In this document: one piece after another, positions 52,529 to 64,000 of the stretch
Numbering within the stretch: position 1 is the stretch's first letter
Layout: every line of letters starts with the position of its first letter
NCBI RefSeq assembly: GCF_001421415.1
Contig: NZ_LMKH01000001.1
Location: 498,946 to 562,945, forward strand
From: Sphingomonas sp. Leaf208
GTDB taxonomy: Bacteria; Pseudomonadota; Alphaproteobacteria; Sphingomonadales; Sphingomonadaceae
Direction of reading: 5' to 3'
Length of the DNA: 64,000 nucleotides
Notes under the pieces: model-generated
What the model was told of the DNA's origin: nothing
Seen by the model: the letters and a program-made list of their open reading frames with translations, nothing else
Databases searched by the model: none
Position numbers and translations under genes: made by a program

Positions 52529-53940
52529 GCACCGAGCACGGGGATGAGGAGATAGCCGGCTGGCGACACGAAAACGGCGGCGATGGCGATCAGGCCACCC
52601 TCGACCTTGCTCTCCATCGGCGCGAACGCCGGTGCCGGGTCATCGAAGTACATCGTCTTGACGACGCGCAGATAATAATACGCGCCGATCACCGAGGCCG
52701 CGATTCCGACCACCGCCAGCGGGAACAGACCGGCGTCGACCGCCGCACTGAACACCGCGAACTTCGCGTAGAAGCCGAACAGCGGCGGGATGCCGGCGAG
52801 GCTGAACATGAAGATCGCAAGCGCCGCCGCCAAGGCAGGCCGCGTCCGCGACATGCCGGCGAGGCTGTCGATCGTCTCGACCGGCTGCCCGTCGTCACCG
52901 CGCATCTGCAACACGACCAGGAACGAGCCCAATGTCATCGCGACGTAAATCGTGAGGTACATCAGCACGCCCGACACGCCTTCCGGCGTCCCGGCCGCAA
53001 GACCGATCAGCGCGAAGCCGACATTGTTGATCGACGAATAGGCGAGCAGGCGCTTGATGTTGGTCTGGCCGATCGCCGCAACCGCACCGAGGATGATCGA
53101 GGCGAGCGCCGCGAAGATCATGATCTGGCGCCACTGGTCGGTTGCCGGCCCCATCGCATCGACCGCTACGCGGACGCTGAGCGCAAGCGCCGCGACCTTG
53201 GGGGCGGAGGCGAAGAACGCGGTGACCGGGGTCGGTGCGCCCTCGTACACGTCGGGCGTCCACATGTGGAACGGCACGGCGCTGATCTTGAACGCGAGCC
53301 CTGCGAACACGAACACCAGACCGAACAACAGCCCGAGCGACTTCGTGCCCGCATAGGCTTCCGAGATACCTGAGAACAACGTCGTACCGCTGAACCCGTA
53401 GACCAACGAGATGCCGTATAGCAGGATGCCGCTGGCGAGCGCGCCGAGCACGAAATACTTCAAGCCTGCTTCCGCCGAACGCCCGTCGCGGCGCATGAAA
53501 CTGGCGAGGACGTAGGCCGCAAGGCTCTGGAGTTCGAGGCCCACATACAGCGTCAGCATGTCGGTGGCCGAGACCATGATCCCCATGCCGCACGCCGACA
53601 GCAGGATCAGCACCGGATATTCCGGACGCAGATCGTCGCCGTGCGTGCGCGCGAAAAAGCTCGGCGCCATCACGATCGCGACCGCCGAAGCGATATAGAT
53701 CAGCACCTTGGCGAACGCGCCGAACGCGTCTGCGCGGTACAGGCCGTCGAACGCATAGCCACCCGACGAGGCCGGACCGACCAATGCGATCCCTGCCCCG
53801 ACGAGCACGAACACGGCGGCGATCGAGACGGCGCGCGTGGACTTGTCCCCGCCCCAAGCCGAAACGAGCATCAGGGCGATCGCACCCAATGCCAGCACCA
53901 GTTCGGGCAGCGTCATTGCGATGTTAGCGGCGTAATCCAT
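52495..53940 (-). CDS. nuoN: NADH-quinone oxidoreductase subunit N
   Basis: 481 aa, one of three antiporter-like proton-pumping subunits of complex I, ~14 membrane helices. The key TM Lys/Glu residues sit in conserved stretches such as LYVGLELQSLAAYVLASF near residue 130 and VPFHMWTPDVYEGAPTPVTA near residue 230. KRLLAYSSINNVGFALIGLA near residue 298 is typical of the family. The ATG overlaps the nuoM stop by one base (TGATG). The 3' end overlaps birA. Confidence 0.96.
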   Translation of the reverse strand: MDYAANIAMTLPELVLALGAIALMLVSAWGGDKSTRAVSIAAVFVLVGAGIALVGPASSGGYAFDGLYRADAFGAFAKVLIYIASAVAIVMAPSFFARTHGDDLRPEYPVLILLSACGMGIMVSATDMLTLYVGLELQSLAAYVLASFMRRDGRSAEAGLKYFVLGALASGILLYGISLVYGFSGTTLFSGISEAYAGTKSLGLLFGLVFVFAGLAFKISAVPFHMWTPDVYEGAPTPVTAFFASAPKVAALALSVRVAVDAMGPATDQWRQIMIFAALASIILGAVAAIGQTNIKRLLAYSSINNVGFALIGLAAGTPEGVSGVLMYLTIYVAMTLGSFLVVLQMRGDDGQPVETIDSLAGMSRTRPALAAALAIFMFSLAGIPPLFGFYAKFAVFSAAVDAGLFPLAVVGIAASVIGAYYYLRVVKTMYFDDPAPAFAPMESKVEGGLIAIAAVFVSPAGYLLIPVLGAWTMAAARALF

Positions 53941-55474
53941 CAGTGTGCCTCCCCGTGCGCGGCACTATGGACGGTTGCGGCGGGCTTCCCCGCAGTTGGG
54001 TTGGAATCGTTGGCAGGCTTGGCGCGGTCGACACGGGCGAGAAGTACGCCCACGTCCTTGCGCATCGGTGCCAGGAAGCTCTCGGGATACACGCCCATCC
54101 ACAGCACGACGGCGGCGATCGGTGCGAGCAGCCACATCTCGCGGCCCGACAGGTCGACCATCGCGCGAACGTCGTCCGACTTGATCTCGCCGAACACGAC
54201 GCGGCGGTACAGGAACAGCATGTACGCAGCGCCGAGGATGATGCTCGTCGTGCAGAGCAGCGCGGTCCAGGTCGAGACCTGATAGGTGCCCATCAGCGAC
54301 AGGAACTCGGCGACGAAGCCGCTGGTGCCCGGCAGACCGATCGAGGCCATCGTGAAGAACAGGAAGAAGATCGCGTACTTCGGCATGTTGATCGCGAGGC
54401 CGCCATAGCGCGAGATCTCGCGGGTATGGAGCTGGTCGTAGATCACGCCGACGCACAGGAACAACGCACCCGATACCAGGCCGTGGCTCAACATCATGAT
54501 CATCGCGCCTTCGATGCCCTGCCGGTTGAACGCAAACAGACCGATCGTGACGATCGCCATATGTGCGACCGACGAATAGGCGATCAGCTTCTTCATGTCC
54601 GACTGCACGAGCGCGACGAGGCTTGTGTAGATCACCGCGACCGCCGACAGGCCGAAGATAAGCCAGGTGAGCTGGCCGGACGCTTCGGGGAACATCGGCA
54701 GCAGGAAGCGCAGGAAGCCGTATCCGCCGAGCTTCAGCAGCACGCCCGCCAGAATCACCGAGCCTGCGGTCGGCGCCTGGACGTGCGCGTCGGGCAACCA
54801 GGTGTGGACCGGCCACATCGGCATCTTGACCGCGAACGATGCGAAGAACGCCAGCCACAGCCACGTCTGCACGTGCGCCGGGAAGTCGTAGTTCATCAGC
54901 GCCGGGATGCTGGTCGTGCCCGCGGTCTTCGCCATGTACAACATCGCGATGAACATCAGGACCGAGCCGAGCAGCGTGTACAGGAAGAACTTGTACGACG
55001 CGTAAATCCGGTTCGCACCGCCCCAGATACCGATGATCAGATACATCGGGATCAGGCCGGCTTCGAAGAACACGTAGAACAGGAACAGGTCCTGCGCCGC
55101 GAACGTGCCGATCATCAGCACTTCGGTGAACAGGAACGCCGCCATGTATTCGGGCACGCGCGTCGTGATCGAGCGCCAGCTGGCACCGATGCAGATCGGC
55201 ATCAGGAACACGCTGAGCATGATCAGCATCAGCGCGAAGCCGTCGATGCCGAGCGACCAGCCGAACGGGCCGAAGATGCCGGGAGCATGCTCGACGAACT
55301 GCCACTGCGCGCCGCCGATATCGTAGTTCATCCACAGCATGATGCCGAGGACGAAGTCGATTAGCGTTGCCGCCAGCGCCAGCGTACGTGCCGTGTTCGC
55401 CGAGACGAACAGGCACGCGATAGCCGCGATCATTGGGACCGCGATCAGGACGGAGAGGATAGGAAAGCCGGTCA

Positions 55475-55475
<1 letters not shown>
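53940..55475 (-). CDS. nuoM: NADH-quinone oxidoreductase subunit M
   Basis: 511 aa from the ATG in the TAATG junction with nuoL; a longer frame to 55715 lies inside nuoL. Antiporter-like proton-pumping subunit. Conserved stretches include LFYVFFEAGLIPMYLIIGIW near residue 140, MPMWPVHTWLPDAHVQAPTA near residue 230 and LIAYSSVAHMAIVTIGLF near residue 300. The extreme C-terminus is a soluble His/Pro/Thr-containing tail. Large plus-strand frames across it are shadows. Confidence 0.96.
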
Positions 55476-57580
<2,105 letters not shown>

Positions 57581-57585
57581 CCGTA

Positions 57586-57894
57586 TTACCCCTTCATCCG
57601 GTTGACGTCGTCGACCGCGATGGTGCCGCGACCGCGGAAATAGATCACGAGAATGGCGAGGCCGATCGCGGCTTCACCCGCGGCGACCGTCAGCACGAAC
57701 ATCGCGAACACCTGTCCGACGAGATCGTGGAGGAACGCCGAGAACGCGACGAGATTGATGTTCACTGCCAACAGGATCAGCTCGATCGCCATCAGGATGA
57801 CGATGAGGTTCTTGCGGTTCAGGAAGATGCCGAGCACCCCCATCGTGAACAGGATCGCCGCGACGACCAGATAATGGACGAGACCGATCGTCAC
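57586..57894 (-). CDS. nuoK: NADH-quinone oxidoreductase subunit K
   Basis: 102 aa, three membrane helices. Conserved Glu residues lie in [20 protein letters not shown] (residues ~30-49) and [17 protein letters not shown] near residue 72; these are part of the proton path. Overlaps nuoJ by 4 nt. Confidence 0.97.
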   Translation of the reverse strand: MTIGLVHYLVVAAILFTMGVLGIFLNRKNLIVILMAIELILLAVNINLVAFSAFLHDLVGQVFAMFVLTVAAGEAAIGLAILVIYFRGRGTIAVDDVNRMKG

Positions 57895-58502
57895 AGTTCG
57901 ACTCCCTGCCCGACGACCGGGCTCGTGTTGCGCGTGGCATCCTGCGGACGACGCGCGTTCTGACGGCTGATGTTCTGCGCCTTGACGCCGCCACGCTGGC
58001 GGTGGGTCAGCACGATCGCCCCGATCATCGCGACCAGCAGCACCAGACCGGCACCCTCAAACACGAACAGATAGCGCGTGTAGAGCAGGTTACCGATCGC
58101 CTGGATGTTGGGCACGGTGTCATCGATCGGTGCGGCACGACGTGCGAGCTGGATCGGACCCGTGCTCCACGCGCCGATGGCGATCATCACTTCGGCGGCG
58201 AGCGCGACGGCCAATGCGAGACCGATCCCGAAATACCGGGCGACGCCCGCGCGAAGCTCGGTGAAGTCGATGTCGAGCATCATCACCACGAACAGGAACA
58301 GCACCGCGACCGCGCCGACATAGACGATGACGAGCAGCATCGCGATGAACTCGGCGCCGACCAGGATCATGAGACCCGCCGCGTTGAAGAACGCGAGGAT
58401 CAGCCACATCACCGAATGGACCGGGTTGCGCGACGCGATCGTCAGCGCGCCCGACAGGACGACGACGAAGGCGAAGAGGTAGAAGGCTAAGGCCTGAATC
58501 AC
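57891..58502 (-). CDS. nuoJ: NADH-quinone oxidoreductase subunit J
   Basis: 203 aa, five membrane helices with the conserved Tyr/Gly segment [20 protein letters not shown] near residue 56, which contains the pi-bulge of helix 3. The C-terminal ~30 residues are polar. Overlaps nuoK by ATGA; 43 nt downstream of nuoI. Confidence 0.96.
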   Translation of the reverse strand: MIQALAFYLFAFVVVLSGALTIASRNPVHSVMWLILAFFNAAGLMILVGAEFIAMLLVIVYVGAVAVLFLFVVMMLDIDFTELRAGVARYFGIGLALAVALAAEVMIAIGAWSTGPIQLARRAAPIDDTVPNIQAIGNLLYTRYLFVFEGAGLVLLVAMIGAIVLTHRQRGGVKAQNISRQNARRPQDATRNTSPVVGQGVEL

Positions 58503-58545
58503 GATTGCGGCCCCTTAGACGCCCACGAGGAGAATGAGCGCGCCA

Positions 58546-59031
58546 TTAACGGTACGGCGCATCGGCGGCAAGGTTCGCCGCGATCGCGCTTTCCCAACGG
58601 TCGCCATTATCGAGCAGCTTCGACTTGTCGTAGATCAGCTCTTCGCGCGTCTCGGTCGCGAACTCGTAGTTCGGCCCCTCGACGATCGCATCGACCGGGC
58701 ACGCCTCGGCGCACAGGCCGCAATAGATGCACTTGGTCATGTCGATGTCGTAGCGCGTCGTACGGCGCGAACCGTCGTCGCGCGGCTCGGCCTCGATCGT
58801 TATCGCCTGCGCGGGACACACGGCCTCGCACAGCTTGCATGCGATGCACCGCTCTTCGCCGTTCGGATAGCGACGCAGCGCATGCTCGCCACGGAACCGC
58901 GGCGACACCGGATTGCGCTCGTACGGATAGTTGATCGTCGCCTTTTCCTTGAAGAAATAGCGAAGCGTCAACGCGTGCGCCTTCACGAATTCCCACAGGG
59001 TAAACGACTTGATGATCTGAGCGACGCTCAT
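58546..59031 (-). CDS. nuoI: NADH-quinone oxidoreductase subunit I
   Basis: 161 aa from the ATG at 59031 in an ATGA overlap with nuoH; a longer in-frame reading to 59295 lies inside nuoH. It carries two [4Fe-4S] clusters (N6a/N6b) in [12 protein letters not shown] near residue 62 and [12 protein letters not shown] near residue 100. Typical N-terminus [20 protein letters not shown]. It links the peripheral and membrane arms. Confidence 0.97.
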   Translation of the reverse strand: MSVAQIIKSFTLWEFVKAHALTLRYFFKEKATINYPYERNPVSPRFRGEHALRRYPNGEERCIACKLCEAVCPAQAITIEAEPRDDGSRRTTRYDIDMTKCIYCGLCAEACPVDAIVEGPNYEFATETREELIYDKSKLLDNGDRWESAIAANLAADAPYR

Positions 59032-60074
59032 GAACCCACTCCAACGCGCGTCAGCATGAGATAGCCCGACACGAGGAAAACCCAGAACAGCGAGACGGGG
59101 AGGAAGACCTTCCAGCCGAGCCGCATCAGCTGATCGTAGCGATAGCGCGGCACGGTCGCCTTCACCCAGCTGAACAGGAAGAAGAAGAATAGGATCTTGG
59201 CGAACAGCCAGATAATCCCCGGCACGTAGTATAGCGGCGCCCAGTCGACCGGGGGCAGCCAGCCGCCCCAGAACAGCGTCGCGTTGAGCGCGCACATCAG
59301 CAGCACGTTGGCGTACTCGCCGAGCCAGAACAGCGCGAACGACATCGACGAATATTCGGTCTGGTACCCGGCGACGAGCTCGCTCTCCGCCTCGGTCAGA
59401 TCGAACGGCGCACGCTGCGTCTCGGCCAGCGACGAGATGAAGAACATCACCGCCATCGGGAACATCAGCGGGTTGAGGATGTACCCGTTAAAGAACCAGA
59501 CGTGCGACTTCTGCGCCATCACGATCGCCGACAGGTTGAAGCTGCCGGTCCACAGTACGACCGAAATCAGGATGAAGCCGATCGCGACTTCGTACGACAC
59601 CATCTGCGCGGCCGCACGAAGCGCCGAGTAGAACGGGTATTTCGAGTTCGACGCCCAACCCGACAGGATGATCCCGTACACGCCGAGCGACGAGGCCGCG
59701 AGCACGTAGAGCAGCCCGACGTTGATGTCGGCGAGGACGACGCCGACCCCGAACGGCACTACCGCCCACACGATCAGCGCGACCGTGAAGGTGATGATCG
59801 GCGCCAGCAGGAACAGCGTGCGGTTGGCGGCTGCGGGGACGATCGTCTCCTGCAGGAACACCTTCAGGCCATCGGCAAAGCTCTGCAGCAGACCGAACGG
59901 CCCGACGACGTTGGGACCACGCCGCAACGCCATCGCCGCCCAGATCTTGCGGTCGGCATAGATGATCATCGCCACCGCCAGCATCAGCGGCAGCGCGATC
60001 ACGAGGATGTCGATGATCGTCGCGAGGAAGAACGCCCAGTCGTAACCGAGCGAGGATTCGAACCAGGAGATCAT
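59028..60074 (-). CDS. nuoH: NADH-quinone oxidoreductase subunit H
   Basis: 348 aa, eight membrane helices; forms part of the quinone chamber. Signatures are [20 protein letters not shown] near residue 50, the acidic loop [20 protein letters not shown] near residue 216 and [15 protein letters not shown] near residue 315. ATGA overlaps with both nuoG and nuoI show translational coupling. Confidence 0.97.
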   Translation of the reverse strand: MISWFESSLGYDWAFFLATIIDILVIALPLMLAVAMIIYADRKIWAAMALRRGPNVVGPFGLLQSFADGLKVFLQETIVPAAANRTLFLLAPIITFTVALIVWAVVPFGVGVVLADINVGLLYVLAASSLGVYGIILSGWASNSKYPFYSALRAAAQMVSYEVAIGFILISVVLWTGSFNLSAIVMAQKSHVWFFNGYILNPLMFPMAVMFFISSLAETQRAPFDLTEAESELVAGYQTEYSSMSFALFWLGEYANVLLMCALNATLFWGGWLPPVDWAPLYYVPGIIWLFAKILFFFFLFSWVKATVPRYRYDQLMRLGWKVFLPVSLFWVFLVSGYLMLTRVGVGS

Positions 60075-62065
60075 TCGGCTGCCTCCGCGTAGTCTTCCCC
60101 GTGGAGAAGTTCGGCCGAGCAGCGCTGCATCGTCGGCGACGCACGGCAGATTGCGTTGGTCAGGTAGAAGTCCTTGATCGGATAGCCGGCGAGGACACCC
60201 TCACCTGCACCGTTGAGCGAAGGCGGGTTCCACTCGAACGTCGCGAGCGCCTGATGACGGAGCGCAGGAACATCCGCGTACATTTCCTCGCGCAGCCCCT
60301 CGAAGCTGTCGAACGGCAGCGTGTGGCCGAGCGTGTCTGACAGCGCGCGGAAGATCGACCAGTCGTCACGCGCGTCGCCCGGTGCGAATACCGCACGCTC
60401 GCCGCGCTGGACACGGCCCTCGAGATTGACCCACGTCCCAGACTTCTCGGCGTAAGTGACACCCGGCAGGATGACGTCGGCAGCCGCCGCACCCTTGTCG
60501 CCGTGATGCCCCACGAACACCTTGAAGCCTGCGAACTTCGAATAATCGACCTCGTCCGCGCCGAGGAAGAAGCCGAGCTTCGCCCCCATCACGTCGGCGA
60601 TCCCGCCCTTCTGCGCGTAGCCGAGCATCAGCCCGCCCATCCGCGAGGCCGCCATGTGGACAACGTTGAAGCCGTTCCAGCCGTCCTTCACGAGACCCAG
60701 CGTATCGACGAGCTTCAGCGCAGCCGCATGGCCACCCTTCAGCGCGCCGCCACCGACGATCACCATCGGACGCTCAGCCTTGCCGAACGCCTCGGTCACC
60801 GCCTCAGGAAGAGCGCCGAGCATCGCGAGATCCTCGCCGAGCCACTCGACCTTGTACGTCAGGTCCGTCTCCGGCCCGATCGCAAAGACCTTCGCGCCCT
60901 TCTTGATGGCTTTCCGCACCCGCGTGTTCACCAGCGGCGCTTCCCAGCGCAGGTTGGTGCCCACCAGCAGGATCGCGTCGGCACGCTCGGTGCCGGCGAT
61001 CGTCGTGTTGAAATTGACCGCGGCGATGCTCGTCGCGTCATAGTCCATGCCGGTCTGACGGCCTTCGAGCAGGCTCGAACCCATCTTCGCGAGCAGCGCC
61101 TTGGCGGCGTACATCGTCTCGCAATCGACCAGATCGCCAGCGACGGCCGCAACGCTCGACCCGGCGTTCACAGCCTTGATCGCCGCAAATGCTTCGTCCC
61201 ACGTCGCGGGAACCAGCTTGCCGTTCACCCGGACATAAGGCTTGTCGAGACGACGACGCACGAGACCATCGATCGCATGGCGCGTCTTGTCGGTCGCCCA
61301 CTCCTCGTTCACGTCCTCGTTGATCCGCGGCACGCAGCGCAGCACCTGACGACCACGGCTGTCGAGCCGGATGTTGGTGCCGACCGCGTCCATCACGTCG
61401 ATCGTCAGCGTCTTGCGCAATTCCCAAGGACGCGCCTCGAACGCATACGGCTTCGACGTCAGCGCGCCGACCGGGCACAGATCGACGACGTTGCCAGAGA
61501 GCTCGCTCTTGACCGCATTCTCGAGATACGAGGTGATCTGCATGTCCTCGCCGCGGAAGATCGCACCGATCTCCTCGACGCCTGACACTTCCTCGGCGAA
61601 CCGGATGCAGCGCGTGCACTGGATGCAGCGGGTCATGACCGTCTTGACGATCGGGCCCATATACTTCTCGGTGACCGCGCGCTTGTTCTCGTCGTAGCGC
61701 GAATGACCGCGACCGTACGCGACCGACTGGTCCTGAAGATCGCACTCGCCGCCCTGATCGCAGATCGGGCAATCGAGCGGATGGTTGATCAGCAGGAATT
61801 CCATGATGCCCTCGCGGGCATTCTTCACCATCGGCGAGTTAGTGAAGATCTCCTGCTTGTCCGCCGCCGGCAGCGCGCACGACGCCTGCGGCTTGGGCGG
61901 ACCAGGCTTCACCTCGACCAGGCACATCCGGCAATTGCCGGCGATGCTCAGGCGCTCATGATAACAGAAACGCGGGATCTCCTTACCGGCAAGCTCGCAC
62001 GCCTGCAGCACGGTGGCGCCCTGGGGCACCTCGATCTCTACGCCATCGACTTTGACTAAGGGCAT
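60071..62065 (-). CDS. nuoG: NADH-quinone oxidoreductase subunit G
   Basis: 664 aa. The N-terminal [2Fe-2S] domain has [19 protein letters not shown]. His/Cys and Cys ligands for further clusters lie in [15 protein letters not shown] near residue 100 and [16 protein letters not shown] near residue 148. The C-terminal molybdopterin-oxidoreductase-like domain (residues ~220-664) carries no cofactor in this family. Starts immediately after nuoF. Confidence 0.97.
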   Translation of the reverse strand: MPLVKVDGVEIEVPQGATVLQACELAGKEIPRFCYHERLSIAGNCRMCLVEVKPGPPKPQASCALPAADKQEIFTNSPMVKNAREGIMEFLLINHPLDCPICDQGGECDLQDQSVAYGRGHSRYDENKRAVTEKYMGPIVKTVMTRCIQCTRCIRFAEEVSGVEEIGAIFRGEDMQITSYLENAVKSELSGNVVDLCPVGALTSKPYAFEARPWELRKTLTIDVMDAVGTNIRLDSRGRQVLRCVPRINEDVNEEWATDKTRHAIDGLVRRRLDKPYVRVNGKLVPATWDEAFAAIKAVNAGSSVAAVAGDLVDCETMYAAKALLAKMGSSLLEGRQTGMDYDATSIAAVNFNTTIAGTERADAILLVGTNLRWEAPLVNTRVRKAIKKGAKVFAIGPETDLTYKVEWLGEDLAMLGALPEAVTEAFGKAERPMVIVGGGALKGGHAAALKLVDTLGLVKDGWNGFNVVHMAASRMGGLMLGYAQKGGIADVMGAKLGFFLGADEVDYSKFAGFKVFVGHHGDKGAAAADVILPGVTYAEKSGTWVNLEGRVQRGERAVFAPGDARDDWSIFRALSDTLGHTLPFDSFEGLREEMYADVPALRHQALATFEWNPPSLNGAGEGVLAGYPIKDFYLTNAICRASPTMQRCSAELLHGEDYAEAAE

Positions 62066-63366
62066 TACTCTGCGGCTTCCATCATCGGCGGGGTGTCACC
62101 ACCACGTTCGCGGATACGGCGTTCCATCTCTGGGCGGAAATGCTTGATCAGGCCCTGGATCGGCCATGCGGCTGCGTCACCGAGCGCGCAGATCGAGTGA
62201 CCCTCGACCTGTTTAGTGACCTGCTGGAGCATGTCGATCTCGGACAGCTCGGCGTCGCCGGTGCGCATCCGCTCCATCACGCGCCACATCCAGCCGGTGC
62301 CCTCACGGCACGGCGTGCACTGGCCACAGCTCTCATGCTTGTAGAAGTAAGAGATGCGGCTGATCGCGCGGACGATGTCGGTCGACTTGTCCATGACGAT
62401 GATCGCCGCGGTGCCGAGGCCCGAACCGACTGCCTTCAAGCCGTCGAAGTCCATCGCGCAGTCCATGATCTGCGCGGCGGGCACCAACGGCACCGAAGAG
62501 CCACCGGGGATCACGGCGAGCAGATTGTCCCAGCCGCCCCGGATACCGCCGCAATGCGTCTCGATCAGGTCGCGGAACGAGATGCTCATCTCCTCCTCGA
62601 CCACGCAGGGCTTGTTCACATGGCCGCTGATCTGGAACAGCTTCGTGCCGCGGTTATTCTCCGCGCCGAAGCTGGAAAACCACGCCGCACCACGCCGTAG
62701 GATCGCCGGCGCGACCGCGATCGACTCGACGTTGTTGACCGTCGTCGGGCAGCCATAAAGGCCGGCGCCTGCCGGGAAAGGTGGCTTCAGCCTCGGCTGA
62801 CCCTTCTTCCCCTCGAGGCTCTCGAGCATCGCGGTCTCTTCGCCGCAGATGTACGCGCCCGCGCCGCGGTGCACGAACACGTCGAAGTCGTAGCCCGACC
62901 CACACGCATTCTTGCCGATGAAGCCGCGATCGTACGCCTCTGCGACGGCTGCGAACAGTGTCTCGGCCTCGCGGATATATTCGCCGCGGATGTAGATGTA
63001 CGCGGCGCGCGCGCGCATCGCGAACCCGGCGATCAGCGCACCCTCGATCAGCTTGTGCGGATCGTGGCGGATGATCTCGCGATCCTTGCAGCTGCCCGGC
63101 TCGGATTCATCGGCGTTGATGACGAGGAAGTTCGGCCGGTCCGGCTTCGGCTCCTTCGGCATGAACGACCATTTGGTGCCGGTTGGAAAACCCGCACCGC
63201 CACGGCCGCGTAGTCCCGACGCCTTCATCACGTCGATGATCGCGTCCTGGCCGAGCGCCATCAGGTCCTTGGTATTATCCCAATCGCCGCGCATGATCGC
63301 CGCGTCGATGTTCCACGGCTGGAAACCGTAGACGTTGGTAAAGATGCGGTCCTTGTCGGCGAGCAT
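62065..63366 (-). CDS. nuoF: NADH-quinone oxidoreductase subunit F
   Basis: 433 aa from the ATG at 63366, which overlaps the nuoE stop by one base (TGATG) and has GGGGGAG 8-9 nt upstream; the GTG at 63375 sits on that site. It binds FMN and NADH ([17 protein letters not shown] near residue 52) and the N3 [4Fe-4S] cluster ([15 protein letters not shown] near residue 345). Entry point of electrons into complex I. Confidence 0.97.
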   Translation of the reverse strand: MLADKDRIFTNVYGFQPWNIDAAIMRGDWDNTKDLMALGQDAIIDVMKASGLRGRGGAGFPTGTKWSFMPKEPKPDRPNFLVINADESEPGSCKDREIIRHDPHKLIEGALIAGFAMRARAAYIYIRGEYIREAETLFAAVAEAYDRGFIGKNACGSGYDFDVFVHRGAGAYICGEETAMLESLEGKKGQPRLKPPFPAGAGLYGCPTTVNNVESIAVAPAILRRGAAWFSSFGAENNRGTKLFQISGHVNKPCVVEEEMSISFRDLIETHCGGIRGGWDNLLAVIPGGSSVPLVPAAQIMDCAMDFDGLKAVGSGLGTAAIIVMDKSTDIVRAISRISYFYKHESCGQCTPCREGTGWMWRVMERMRTGDAELSEIDMLQQVTKQVEGHSICALGDAAAWPIQGLIKHFRPEMERRIRERGGDTPPMMEAAE

Positions 63367-64000
63367 CAGGCCCACTCCCCCCGGTAATCGTGGTTCGCGT
63401 CGACCATCGCCTTAAGCGAGGTCGGGCCGCCTTCGGGGCAGCTCGCGCGGCGACCGAATTGCGGACCCGGCGTCGGGTGCCCGCCATTGGCCAGCGCCTC
63501 GAGGATCTCGGTCGTCTTGTCGTAATCGAGGTCTTCGAAGTTATCGTCGTTGATCTGCACCATCGGCGCATTCGCGCACGTGCCCAGACACTCGACCTCG
63601 GTCAGCGTGAACATGCCGTCCGGCGTCGTGCCACCCTTGACCAGCCCGCGGTTCTTGCACGCAGCCAAAACATCGTCCGACCCACGCAGCATGCACGGCG
63701 TGGTGCCGCAGACCTGGACGTGGAAGCGACCGACCGGCGCGAGATTGAACATCGTGTAGAAGGTCACGACCTCATACACACGCATGTACGGCACGCTGAT
63801 CTGACGCGCGACGAACTCGATCACCGGTACCGGCAACCAGCCCTGCGTCTGCGTTTCCGCACCGACCTGGCGCTGCGCCAGATCAAGCAACGGGATCGAT
63901 GCCGACTGTTCTCGACCCTTCGGATAGCGCCCGAGAATCTCGTTCGCCTTCACCTGGTTCCCGTCCGTCCACGCGAACGAGCCCCAGCGTGCGCGGGTCT
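63366..64000 (-). CDS. nuoE: NADH-quinone oxidoreductase subunit E, 5' end cut by the window
   Basis: At least 211 codons in the window. The thioredoxin-like [2Fe-2S] (N1a) ligands are in [11 protein letters not shown] and [15 protein letters not shown] at 63953 looks like a start but the frame stays open to the right edge and reads [18 protein letters not shown], matching the usual NuoE N-terminus (FAWT..N..KA). The true start therefore lies beyond 64000, and the V at 63953 is internal. A ~35-residue C-terminal extension follows the cluster domain. Confidence 0.95.
   Translation of the reverse strand, partial: TRARWGSFAWTDGNQVKANEILGRYPKGREQSASIPLLDLAQRQVGAETQTQGWLPVPVIEFVARQISVPYMRVYEVVTFYTMFNLAPVGRFHVQVCGTTPCMLRGSDDVLAACKNRGLVKGGTTPDGMFTLTEVECLGTCANAPMVQINDDNFEDLDYDKTTEILEALANGGHPTPGPQFGRRASCPEGGPTSLKAMVDANHDYRGEWA

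Noticed and set aside
53943..55364. A 473-codon plus-strand frame opposite nuoM
   Set aside because: Arg/His/Gln/Glu-rich translation typical of the antisense of hydrophobic codons; nuoM on the minus strand is unambiguous.
63366..63953. NuoE starting at the GTG at 63953
   Set aside because: The frame stays open to the window edge and the upstream codons match the conserved NuoE N-terminus, so the gene is truncated by the window.

Overview
The window is a 64 kb stretch of GC-rich alphaproteobacterial chromosome, most probably from Sphingomonas or a close relative. The evidence is the block tpiA / ppiD / trpE / trpG-D-C / moaC / moeA / lexA / comEC / gltX / gltA, the nuoE-N / birA / coaX / rnj / DUF1467 block, the alphaproteobacterial SOS box (GTTC-N7-GTTC) in front of lexA, and many palindromic intergenic repeats. 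Nothing points to a prophage, plasmid, CRISPR array or integrated island. No rRNA or tRNA gene was recognised.

Layout. 1-8.3 kb: an alpha/beta hydrolase, a very large trimeric autotransporter adhesin (1578 aa) with its own terminator and an AT-rich upstream region, aspartate-semialdehyde dehydrogenase, and an MgtC-like membrane protein. 8.3-24.5 kb: exported and intracellular peptidases and hydrolases (S9 DPP-IV type, S15/CocE type, beta-lactamase fold, M17 aminopeptidase), a MoxR ATPase and its likely VWA/CoxE partner separated by a CHAP-domain protein and a hydrolase, anmK (cell-wall recycling), rimO, and several small proteins. 24.6-41.7 kb: the conserved housekeeping run listed above, with tonB and repeat elements inserted between moaC and moeA, and a repeat element embedded in the trpG-trpD junction. 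41.7-48 kb: a poorly understood cluster. A histidine-kinase-like protein whose H-box histidine is replaced by lysine, a DUF2336 protein and a nucleotidyltransferase-like/CDP-alcohol-phosphotransferase-like membrane protein form one minus-strand unit, and a two-TM coiled-coil protein is divergent from it. 48-64 kb: an SDR dehydrogenase, DUF1467, RNase J, type III pantothenate kinase, biotin ligase and the complex I operon nuoN to nuoE. nuoE runs off the right edge.

How it works together. The nuo genes encode ten consecutive subunits of NADH:quinone oxidoreductase with tight or overlapping junctions; birA, coaX, rnj and the DUF1467 gene continue on the same strand. The trp genes supply anthranilate synthase, phosphoribosyltransferase and indole-glycerol-phosphate synthase, and moaC/moeA supply molybdopterin synthesis. 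lexA carries an array of three evenly spaced GTTC half-sites and a strong intrinsic terminator.

Most noteworthy: (1) a palindromic repeat inside the trp operon that encodes the last ~35 residues of TrpG and supplies the trpD ribosome-binding site; (2) the K-for-H pseudo-kinase cluster at 41.7-48 kb; (3) at least six families of inverted-repeat elements, two of which (A and B here) recur as composites; (4) the alternating two-unit repeat structure of the adhesin stalk.
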